From: Podospora pseudocomata
Taxonomy: Eukaryota > Ascomycota > Sordariomycetes > Sordariales > Podosporaceae
Assembly: GCF_035222375.1 (NCBI RefSeq)
Contig: NW_026946364.1
Coordinates: 248,001 to 312,000, forward strand
Reading direction: 5' to 3'
DNA: 64,000 bases
A program made the translations under genes and the position numbers. Within the stretch, counting starts at the first letter, position 1, and each line of letters starts with the position of its first letter. Of the stretch, positions 54,789 through 64,000 are shown one piece after another. The notes beneath the pieces are model-generated. The model had not been told where the DNA came from. It made no database searches and saw only the letters and a list, made by a program, of their open reading frames with translations.

Positions 54789-55956
54789 TTAAGTGAGAAT
54801 TTCCAGATCAAGAGCTCTTCGCTCATCCCGAATCAAAATCAACCGCTCGGCCAACTCCTCCTTGGTAAGTTCCATCCCAGCTCTGACCCGTTTGGCAATG
54901 TTCTCAATGACCTTGTCGTTCGTGAGCTCGTCCACATGCTCGCGCAGCTGCTCGCCCTCCAAGCGCACCCGAGTCATCAAGACAGTCTTGGAGAGTCTTG
55001 TCAGGTAGCTGGAATCGATGCTGATCCGCTTGTCATAGCTGGCCTCGCCGGGGGCAAAATAGTGATGCCTTGTTTGCTGGTGATCGCGGAGGGCTGTCTT
55101 GCTGCGGTGCAGGGTGTTGCAGATATTTTCCGGGCTGCCGCCGAGAACTGGGAGAGTGCACTTGGGCAGGTCGAGCTCGTCCTCGGAGTTGAGCTTGCGG
55201 CAGCTACATGTCCAGCAGGCGTCAGTCCATCCGTACCGGGTACCTAGGTATCTGAAAGAAACCACTTACATTTTCTTATGATTGTACATGCTCCTAGCCC
55301 CAAGGGCCTTGCCACACCCTTCACAAGTGACTTTGGCTTTGTTGTTGGCCATGGTTACTGTTTCTTGGTTCTTTGTTGTGTGAGGTGCGTTTTGATCTTT
55401 GGGAACTGGCTGTTGATCGTCGGGAAGCGGTGGTTGTTGATCGTCAGGAAGTGGTGACAAGCGCAGCCTTTTCTCCTGGCCAACAGTTTGCTGACCCACA
55501 TATTGTGAATAGGGCGGGTCTTGTTCCAGTTGCTCACCATTCACCAGAGCTTGCTGGTAGTGAATATCAAGTCCCAGGTATTGTCGTTGGTCTGAATGGT
55601 GTGGTTTCTCCTGGACTTGACCCGCTTGCGAACTCAGGAGGTGGGTCTCATCTGGAAGAAGTGGGACAAGGCCGTCAATCGGGAAGTGTCGGTAGAACAA
55701 CAAGTCAGCGGGCGTGGGGTCGATTGGCTCAGCGTTCGCGGGCGCGACTCCCAAGGTGTCGCAGGGGTCAACAAGAACCAAGGGATACATGTTGTAGAAG
55801 AGATCGTATTCGGGATCACAGTCAGGATCATGGTGAGGAGCATAGCTAAATCGCAAAACATCAGTATAGGTCTCGAGCTCCAGTCATACTGCAACTAATG
55901 TAGCCGTCAAGGTCTGCTGATACATACTTGTAATTCTCATCTCCACCTGGATTCAT
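54789..55956 (-). CDS. Zinc-finger-like hypothetical protein, three exons
   Basis: Exons 55956..55928, 55845..55270 and 55203..54789 add to 340 codons (339 aa) with matching phases. The junctions give MNPGGDENYNYAPHHDPDCD and SMYNHKKICRKLNSEDELDL. The N-terminal two thirds is Pro/Gln-rich and acidic, like an activation region. A CxxC...H unit (VTCEGCGKALGARSMYNHKK) is followed by a second Cys pair and a CNTLHRSKTALRDHQQTRHH stretch, reminiscent of C2H2 fingers. The C-terminus is helical and charged (REHVDELTNDKVIENIAKRV; LIRDERRALDLEI). It could be a nuclear protein, but no named family is recognised. Confidence 0.62.
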
Positions 55957-56456
55957 CCTTGGTGGCAGGTTGTCAGAATATGACAACTCTGAGAGGATTC
56001 GAGGCTTTGAAGTGTAGCCGCGTAGGTACCTAAGAGAACAGCCTTCAATGATGACCGGCCGACGCCTCAAGCACAAAGAGGGACTGCTTTTGAACTCTCC
56101 AACACTGGTAGCTTGATAAGTTGTGATAGAAGAGTGAAAGATTGACGGACAGGGCGCAGGCAGATTGGACTAGACAAAGAGAATGTCAAACTGTAGAACA
56201 GGATGAAAGAAATTGAGCGAAGGATTTAAGGTGACTTGATATCGCCGGCTGTGAAAGAAGACATTGCCGGCGGCCATCCTAGCCTCGACGTGGGCAAAGT
56301 TTGGTGTCAACCAGTGTATCAACACCGAGGGCTACCAATTCACAGCACAGTTGCAAACGCACAACAAAACGACACGCCATCTGAAAGCACATTGTTTATC
56401 AACAAACAAACGCATAGCCACCTTTGTCTTTGCCAATATCTAAAATGACAGCATAA
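55957..56456. other. Intergenic, no supported gene
   Basis: A 500-bp gap; it would contain the promoter of the zinc-finger-like gene and the 3' end of the hydrolase gene. An in-frame extension of the former upstream of its Met is open to about 56076 but lacks support. Confidence 0.35.
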
Positions 56457-57392
56457 TCAGATGCTGGACAGAAACTTGGCAACCCTCTCGGCAAGCCACT
56501 TTTGGGCTTCAGAAGAGGATACAACATGATCAGCATCAGGAATGAACCCCGAGAGCTCACTTACCACCCCCTTAGGGGCCGCCGTACTCCACCTCTCCAA
56601 CAACAGCTGCTTGTCGACCGATGCCGGGACCAGCTCATCCTTCTCAGCAGGCAAGATCAACAATGGCTTGTCCACCCTGCCAAATTTGTCTGCGAGGACC
56701 TCATCTGAAATGTCTGAAGCGAAGTAGTCTTCGACGCCACTGTAACTTGATCAGCATCTTACACCAAATGATACAGAAAAGAATATATAAACTTACCCAG
56801 TGGCAGCAAAGCTCCACCATCTCGCCGCTGTGACTGGCGTTGCAAAAAAAGGAACATGCTCCTTTGGCATGGTAGCACACTCCTTTCCTTGGTCTATCAA
56901 CTCTTTCGCCACAGTCAAGCTCTCAGCCAGTGCCTCGGACGACCAGAGGGCGTTGGCAGCCTCTCTGTCCGAGACAGGAGATATCAAGATGTACCCATCA
57001 ACACGCGGAGGCTGACTAGAATGGTTGTTGTACTCGAGGGCACCCTGACATCCAGTGCTAGCGCCCATCAGAACGATCCTTTTATTCTTGAGGTCCTCAC
57101 GCAGGTAGCGGACGAGTCGTGTGAGGTCCTGGACGTCGTTGTCAAGGGAGGAATACCCCCATCCAGAGTGGGAGCTTCGCATACGCAGCTCCCAGATGGA
57201 GTACTCAGAAGGGAGAGCGGCCTGCAGATGTGTAAGATTTGTTGTGTGGGGCCCAGCTGTCAGGCCATGAATGAAGACTAGGGCGTTGGGAGAGGAGAAA
57301 GGCTCGGATTCATACGCGGTAAGGCTGGGACTGTGGGAGCTGTCAGTGGGCTCGGACGTGAGTGGGTGAACGACGACTTTGAAGGGGGCCAT
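56457..57392 (-). CDS. DUF1749 alpha/beta hydrolase (SidJ-like), two exons
   Basis: Exons 57392..56797 and 56739..56457 give 292 aa from MAPFKVVVHPLTSEPTD. The alpha/beta hydrolase landmarks are LVFIHGLTAGPHT (oxyanion region), IVLMGASTGCQGALEY (nucleophile Ser in GASTGC), PLLILPAEKDELVP (acid Asp) and IPDADHVVSSSEAQKW (His). The splice gives WWSFAATGGVEDYFASD. The family includes Aspergillus SidJ, an esterase that opens the siderophore fusarinine C/TAFC; whether this protein does so is not known. The product is cytosolic in appearance, with no signal peptide. The ASTGxQ elbow is characteristic of DUF1749. Confidence 0.85.
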
Positions 57393-58815
57393 TGTCAAAA
57401 GATTCAAAGGGCTATGGTTTGTGATACTCCATGTATCCAGGAGACATTCCGAGCGAAGTCTTCGCGAAGCCTATATATCCTCAAAGCCGTCGTGTAGGAG
57501 ATTGTCAGATACGAATACGAGTACGACCAAAACCCGAACGCGAGAGAAACAGCCTTGTTAATTATGTCCGCAAGGGCTGCTGGCTGTTATTAGTATTATC
57601 CCCAGCACCAGCTGTCCAATTACTTTTTGCTGGTGGATATCGAAATTCACCGCGACTCGGGAAAAAGTGGCCATGACTTTGTTACAGGTTTTGCACGTGA
57701 CCAGGCGTGGTCTCATGAGGTGCAGGATTGGCCAGCCGGGAGGTTGATGTTTGGCGGCAAATTCCGGCTTGCTGATCTTGCGAAGTTTGGATGCAAACGT
57801 GACTGACAGGGAAAGTCCAAAATTTAAGGTTGCTTCTGGTTTCCAGGGAATAGTTTCCGCTCTTTCCCAACTTTACCACACTGGCGCCATGTGGCTGACA
57901 GGAGGGGGTCAGTAACCCCACACAGGACGACTTGTCAACTGCAAACAGGCCCTTGCGCCTTCTTTTCATTAGATCAACCACCCCGACATGATGGTCGTGC
58001 AGCTGATCAAAGCTTGGTCATCCTCAGTCCATAACTCGACTCTGTTTCGGTAGTCACGCAAGCCAGTGCTTCCAACAATGCCATTACACGCTACGCAGGG
58101 CGGGAAGCCATTTGGCACCCAGCGTCTATATAAGATAGCCAATCAGCATGCCTTGGTAATCGACTTCCCAGCTGTATACATCGCAGGTACCTACCTACCT
58201 ACCTTACAGTCAACATTTTGTCACCAGTATGGAGTAACTGCAGACGTCAGTAGGAACCCCGCCCCACTCATACTGGCAGAGCATCTTTCCTGACCTTTCC
58301 TAACGGCGATGACCTCGTACTAGCGCGGTGGACATTGGGAAAGGGTCTCTTGGAGCAATGCCTAACCCCTGGCGACATTCAACTCACCCGGGAACTTGAT
58401 CGGGAGCGTACAGCAGACCGAGTCTGCGCTTCACCTCGAGCAGTGAGAGCCAGGAGTCGATCTTTCTCTCGTTGAGAATCTGGCAAAGCTAGTGCTACAT
58501 GTACGCTCGCCCCTATGCTATACTGTTAAGCACTCAGCACCTAGACTGGTCGCTAATAAAAATTGTTAGATCATAAACTCTCTTGCGGTAGCTACTGTTC
58601 TCCCAGCACTCCATATATTTTTCGACACGCTTGAAGCCTGTCGTAAAAATGTTGGGAGACGTTACCTGATCAGCCCAGAGATGCGAAGGTCATACCTTCA
58701 ATGTGTCATCAATGTCGTCAGCTTTCTCAGATAGGTCCTTGACATATATCGGGCCGTAATCCTCCCAATCGGTCCAAAGAACGCTTTCCCCCTACGAGTA
58801 AGAGTACTGCCAATT
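57393..58815. other. Intergenic, no supported gene
   Basis: About 1.4 kb. It holds the hydrolase promoter and some short ACCTACCT repeats near 58188-58204. Frames are short and without motifs. Confidence 0.35.
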
Positions 58816-61800
58816 TTGGCCAAGAAATGCTGGCATGTTGCGCATCTGATGGACACTCTTCTTCAGTTGACGGCTCTGAGACACTACCTGTCAACAAACC
58901 AACAAGTCGTACCCACAAAATGCTTATCGAATAACCTCACACCTTTCCGAGACGGACCACAGACCTCTGTGGCGCTGTCAGGCACAGATGCAAAACTCCC
59001 CTGTTTCGTTTTGCCATCCACCAGATCTAGGTACATGTTTGAGATTCCCAGCGCCATGGAAACGCTGTAGCAACACTTCAGAAAGCCTGACATACTCAAA
59101 AAAATCCGGCGCAGAACACCTTCGTGCCCTAACAATCACAAATGATGCCACTGCCAGTGGGAAGAGCATGATGACCCTTCAGTATGCCGACATGCTTCCT
59201 GCCCAAAAAGAGGTGGATGTAATATTCTGGATCCCAGAGGGTAACGTAGCCGATGTTCGCTCTCAAACCTTCGGCACTATGGCGGTTCATCTCTGTCTTC
59301 TCGGCGCAAAGCCGGGAGACTTCAAAACCAACGGCAGCTTGTTCTTGAACCTGGTTATCAAATACGGGTAAGTAAGACCTCTCTTTCGTTGTTGGCTAGT
59401 TGCTAATATTGAGGCAAAATGTGATATGTTAGAGTGCCGCTGGCTAATAGTATATGATGATGCGGACAGCGATAGACTGGAGTACCAGTTTCTTCCCAAC
59501 AGATTGGTGGTCAGGGAAAAATCATCATCATATCAGACTCCCCTTTAACCTGCTTCGCATGTACTGACACCATTCTCCACGCTGATTTGAGCGCAGTCTC
59601 CTACGCAGCCGCCTTTCGAGCTCTGTTGGAACAGAATCGCAATAAGAGCAATTTTGACCGGCTGAGTGATGAAAGAATTACAGCACTGGTTGATTTTGTT
59701 TGCAGCAAACTGTCGGCTGACTGCAGCCATATCCCAAAGCTTGTCGGTATGCTCGGCCGGGGCGTTTTCGACATGTCCGACATCGAGAGCCGTTTGGAAC
59801 ACTCCTCGTTTCCTCGCTCCTCTTCTGAAAATTTGTCAGAAACAGTTTTGGGGTTCGCGTTTGAGTCCTTGAGTCCATAGTGCCGCACAATCCTAGGGAT
59901 CATGTCGGTGATAGAACCGACCTGCATACCCAAGGAGCTATTTGACCCCGTCTGTCTTGTGGAACGTCATCCATTGCTCAGCATTCATATGGACGAGAAA
60001 TGGTAAGAAACGCTATGCAGACATCCCAGTTATCTTTATGGACGAGTTACTAACACCGGCTCTACCGACAGTCTGCTGGCATCGTTAGAGAACCTTGTCG
60101 CCTGCACGCTGATAGATAACGATGAGGATCTGCAATGCTTTTGTGTCGGCAATATGGTTGCCCAAAATATCCTCAAGGGCTTACTAACAACATCGGAAAA
60201 GCACACCGCGTTGAGGAATGCAGCAATTTTGCTCTCTATCGCCTTTCCCGAATGTCCTAGGGACAGGCGTCTGTACCCAGACCATCAGGATGGCTGTGCA
60301 AAATATCTAGAGCATGCCCTGACCCTGCGTTGGTTATTGACGAGAGAGTATTCCAACAACAAGGATATGAATGTCGTCACGATGGAAGATTTGTTTCGGT
60401 TGATAAGCCTCGTTGAACAGTGAGCTTCCGTCACTATCTATCTTACTTATCCTGTCGTACATGACAAAGCTGATCAGTCGTCAATTGTCTTGGCAAATAG
60501 ATATATCTTCAAGATTGGAGCATATAGTACGGTAGACTGGGACGCCGATGCTTTCCTGCCAATAATTAGGCAGGTACACGATGACAATCTTGGCAATAGA
60601 CGTCCCCTGGACAGCCTTCAGAGGTCAAAACGATGTGTTACGCCGGCTATGCGAAACTCGCTCTTGGTGAACCGGATGCGGCGTATCCGCTTTGCGCATC
60701 TCATCTCAATCACTTTCATGACTACTCAAAGGCCAAGGGTGAGTGGACAGACGACCTGTACCATAAAGCAATTGCGCTCACGGACATGGCATTGATTTAC
60801 TCGTCTATCTGCGTCACGCAAGGGGATATCGATAATACGTTGGATTGGTTCCAAGCGGCGATGGAAACCTACCGGATTGGGTACAAGAGTGCCGGAGACT
60901 TGAGACAGAGATGACACTCACTGACGAGGACATCATGACGTGGGCCGAGAAGGTCGAGACACCTCAACCTTTAATCACAGAGGGTTATCCCTTTTCATCG
61001 ACAGCAGAGGGGCCAGAGGACGGGCCGTCCGCTGATGAATTAACAACTTCCATGGACCTTGAACAGGACGATTCTTAGCATTGGGAGGTTATTGTTGCAC
61101 AGAACCAGACACGTTCTCACACATGCACAGGAAATTCCAGAGTGAGTCGGCCATACAGGGCAAGAGCACACTCGCAAATCCAGATGATGCTGAGGAAGAA
61201 GATGACATTCTGCTCGACGACGCCAGAATGTGAATACAGCAGCCGATGTAGCAAATCGCCGCTCGCACACCACACGACGGCGTTTTGGTTGCACAGTAAG
61301 TCGAGCACCTCCCACGCCATTTATCTTTTTCATTTTACTAACTCTCTCAACAGTACACATTCCGCACTTGGTACTATTGATCGCAAGGAACACAAGTACG
61401 AACGTGCCACTCGACACTTTCACAAGACAATGAGCTTGGTGGCAAGCTTCGGGACAGATGACGAGCCACCCGCTTTACATTTCTTGCATTTATCGTCTTG
61501 GATGTTTGGCACTTGATCAGGGGGATGCCAAAACAGCATGGCAAGTAGTTCCATTCACCTCCCATCTTTTCAGGTAGCCTGACCAATGTGTCGCACTCTT
61601 ATTAGGTCGTACATGGAAGACTATATCGCACGCAGGGACATCGGGGTGCAGAGAAATGCTCTCTTGGCTGAACACATGCGTGGCATCTTCAAGGCTGTCC
61701 AAGTCATGAGGGAGTTGAGGAAGACGGAGGGAGGGTGGGCACACAAGCACTTGAGGGAATTCCGCAGCGAGGTGGAGCGGTTCTACAATGTCAGGGGGTT

Positions 61801-61825
61801 GGATCTTGTGGGGCCCGTTGGATGA
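58816..61825 (+). pseudogene. Decayed STAND/TPR protein gene
   Basis: Plus-strand pieces in order resemble a fungal NB-ARC/TPR protein. First QTSVALSGTDAKLPCFVLPS and RPDILKK-type text (QHFRKPDILKKIRRRT), then a weak P-loop NDATASGKSMMTLQYADMLP and VDVIFWIPEGNVADVRSQTF. Next are Walker B-like WLIVYDDADSD, a strand GKIIIISDSP and a helical region (FRALLEQNRNKSNFDRLSDE). C-terminal TPR-like parts follow (MALIYSSICVTQGDIDNTLD), ending VERFYNVRGLDLVGPVG. The frame has a TAG after PSAMETL and a frame change just before HLRALTI. Some later changes may be introns. The P-loop lacks the usual GxGG, so ATP binding is doubtful. A functional spliced form is not excluded. Confidence 0.5.
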
Positions 61826-63523
61826 GAGGACTTTTGACTAGGCGGTTTGCATTCTTTGGCGCTAGACAGGTTGGGCTTGTTGTCGTTTTGGGCGGTTTTG
61901 GAAGGTGGCAAGGTTCATATCAAGTCTCTGGCTGGGCAGCTGGGGGACTGGGTTGGTGTTGGCAAGAGTGTTTTATATACGTGTAGAGGTTCCCATCAAT
62001 TGTGAAAGACGGATCAAGTATGGCTTTCTTACAAGTCTTGCTTTGCCCTCCTGTGATTTTGTTGAGCCCATCAACATACTGGCTCATGAAGCTGAAAACC
62101 TTCACCCGCCTTGCTATCCTCCATGTATGGTAGCGAGCGAAGTCGAAATAAGGTTCATAAAAGGAACCGCCGTGCCACAGATCGCATTGACGCTGCGAGC
62201 TTATTTTTGCAAACCCTCATCTTGTTGACAGGTATACACATCCCGTTAATGGCCAAGGTAGCATAGGCAGAATGGGAAGCGAACCGCTTCTGCCGCGTTG
62301 CGGTACCGCTCGCCAAGATACCATGAGGGCTTTTCGGCCCACCCAAGATCCAGCGAGAGCCAAGCTTTTTGGTGTTGAACTGGGGAGACCAGGGTCAGGG
62401 GCCGCTTACTTGTTGTAAAAGTCCCAAATGGGAACTGTGTGCCGAGTGAATGTACACTTCAAAATGGGTCTGGGTGGTTATCTATATGGAGTTGGATGGA
62501 GTTATCCGCCATCAAAAACATTTTGTTGGGATTTTGCTTGGAAATCTGTGACGGATGTCCGCGTTGCTCAAGACAGTCATGGTTTTTGTCGCCGAGTTGT
62601 GTCAGGACTCAGATAGCTAACTCTCAATTGCTGACTCCTCCAAATTCTCCAACTTTCACATGCTGTGATTTAGTGCTCGGCCCTGCAGTACGGCGATTTC
62701 TGCAAGAGGACACCCCCCATCACATCTACGCTATCCGAGCGCCGTTGCAAGATGGCTGCGACTCTGTTCTTGCTGCCCAATGGCATTCTCAACATGAAGA
62801 TAGGTACTAATACTCGATGCCGGCAGTGTCAACTGTCAAGATGCGGGGTCGGGGAGGGAGGACTGCGGTGGCCGGTGTTCCAAGACGGTCCAGGAAGGTG
62901 TACCAGGTTCGTCCGGACCAACGGGACTTGACGCCGCACCAAAAGTCACAGGACCTTCCGTCCACGGCCTGGCTCTTGCATGCGGCTGGTTCTTGATTTG
63001 GCACACTTCAGGTTTTTTTGAACTTGTGTTGGGATACGTCGGCCCGCCAGCACAGCGGCGGCGGGCTTCTGGTACAATTTGGGATCAACGTCCGCTACTG
63101 GCAGTTCAAATGACCCAAACAAACGCCTCAAGATGCAACCCTGCAAGCCACAAGCTGCCCGAGCTCGACGCTAAGCGTTACATCGCGAATGCGGGGAATG
63201 CCTGTCTTCCATGGACCCTGACGGCGTGGGGAAGACGCCATCGGTCTTGGCACTGTTGTAACTGTCTTCTCACCGTCTTACTACGGAGGATACGGACCGC
63301 GAGAACCACGATGGTGTCGGGCCGGGAGGGGAACCCAGAGATATAAAGATGTCGAGATACTGTCCTCCTTGTCCTGCCTGAACTCACCAAGCACCTCTCA
63401 GCTCCAGATCTTCAACTCCAGCCATCACCAGCCCTTTTTCGAGTCTCATTCACTTGAGTACTCAGTCTCCCCTTTGGTCAGCTCTCAGCTCCTCGTTCAA
63501 AGTCTCTCGACAAATCCATCAAC
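61826..63523. other. Intergenic, no supported gene
   Basis: About 1.7 kb upstream of the cutinase gene. Frames at 62439-62810 and 62993-63346 lack domains and codon bias. The last few hundred bases should hold the cutinase promoter; no TATA box is assigned with confidence. Confidence 0.35.
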
Positions 63524-64000
63524 ATGCGTTTCCTCGCTACCGTCGCCGCCCTCACCGGCACTCTCGTCGCGGCTCTCCCGAGCCCTCTCGATGAGATTCG
63601 CACCCGGGAGCTTGTCGAGTCTCACCGCCAGACCATGGAGACCCTTGAGGCTCGTGGCTGGAAGTCGGGTGCTGGTGCGACTGCCAACGAACTGCTCGAT
63701 GGCGGCCCGTGCCCCAAGGTCATCTTCATCTACGCCCGCGGTTCCACCGAGGGTGGTAACCTTGTGAGTTTTGTCCTGTCTGTTTGCGAAGTGAACCATA
63801 GCTAACCAAGCCAAAAGGGATCTCTCGGCAGCCCAACTGGTGTCGCTCTCGACGCTGCCTTTGGCGAGGCCAACGTCTGGGTCCAGGGTGTTGGCGGTGC
63901 TTACTCCGCCGGGCTCCTCGACAACCTCCTCCCCGAGGGCACCACCACCGCCGCCATTAACGAGATGAAGAGCCTCCTCATCCGCGCCAACTCGCTCTGC
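63524..64000 (+). CDS. Cutinase, partial (3' end beyond window)
   Basis: Exon 1 is 63524..63763 and exon 2 starts at 63818, running in frame off the window. The product begins with a signal peptide MRFLATVAALTGTLVAALPS, a propeptide with SHRQTMETLEARG, then GPCPKVIFIYARGSTEGGNL. That is the oxyanion ARGSTE motif of fungal cutinases, with the first conserved Cys. After the splice it reads GSLGSPTGVALDAAFGEANV then WVQGVGGAYSAGLLDNLLPE. The catalytic GYSQG Ser, Asp and His lie downstream of the window. Cutinases are secreted serine esterases that hydrolyse plant cutin and related polyesters; many saprobic and plant-associated fungi have several. The family call is firm although only about 140 residues are seen. 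Confidence 0.93.

Overview
This window is nuclear DNA of a filamentous ascomycete, most likely a sordariomycete of the Sordariales type. The genes carry short introns (about 45-75 nt, GTRNGT...YAG), and protein families are typically fungal (SEACIT subunit Sea2/Rtc1, SLX4, Pth11-like rhodopsin-fold protein, DUF7918, DUF6604, SidJ-like hydrolase, cutinase). Some repeats and dead genes are AT-rich or carry TAG/TAA/TGA codons that fit C-to-T decay of the RIP kind. The placement comes from family content and intron style only; no database search was possible.

Layout. 0-9 kb: a Cactin-like splicing factor (minus), SEA2/RTC1 (plus) and an NmrA-like oxidoreductase (plus). 9-12.2 kb: a small cysteine-rich secreted protein, a two-exon cyanovirin-N homologue and an acidic hypothetical protein, all minus. 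12.7-16.3 kb: an AT-rich decayed block around a GC-normal LTR-like segment, then a dead DUF6604 gene. 16.5-27.4 kb: a mitochondrial-type hypothetical protein, a single-pass membrane protein, a UVRAG/Vps38-type protein, a secreted protein, a seven-helix rhodopsin-fold protein and a DJ-1/PfpI protein. 27.9 kb: tRNA-Thr(AGT). 28.3-31.3 kb: two tail-to-tail DUF7918 genes, one intact and one broken. 32.6-42.1 kb: housekeeping and DNA-repair block with a hypothetical protein, CPD photolyase, ribosomal protein eS21, SLX4 and a Nudix hydrolase. 42-53 kb: accessory island with an LTR, two pogo/Fot1-type DNA transposons lacking their catalytic core, a secreted protein and a decayed NLR (lipase-like fragment, NB-ARC, TPR). 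53-57.4 kb: DUF2278/lamin-tail-like protein, a zinc-finger-like hypothetical protein and a DUF1749 hydrolase. 58.8-61.8 kb: a second decayed STAND/TPR gene. 63.5 kb to the end: the 5' part of a cutinase gene.

Functional themes. Photolyase and SLX4 are both DNA-repair proteins, while Sea2 (TORC1 control) and UVRAG/Vps38 (PI3K complex) belong to nutrient and endosome/autophagy pathways; they are scattered and not an operon-like cluster. The most unusual structure is the pogo-type element at 50513-51651. It sits exactly in the TA of a GTA 5' splice site of the NLR gene, leaves a usable GTAA donor, and carries an open frame in which the DNA-binding N-terminus is fused to the zinc-knuckle C-terminus after loss of most of the DDE core.
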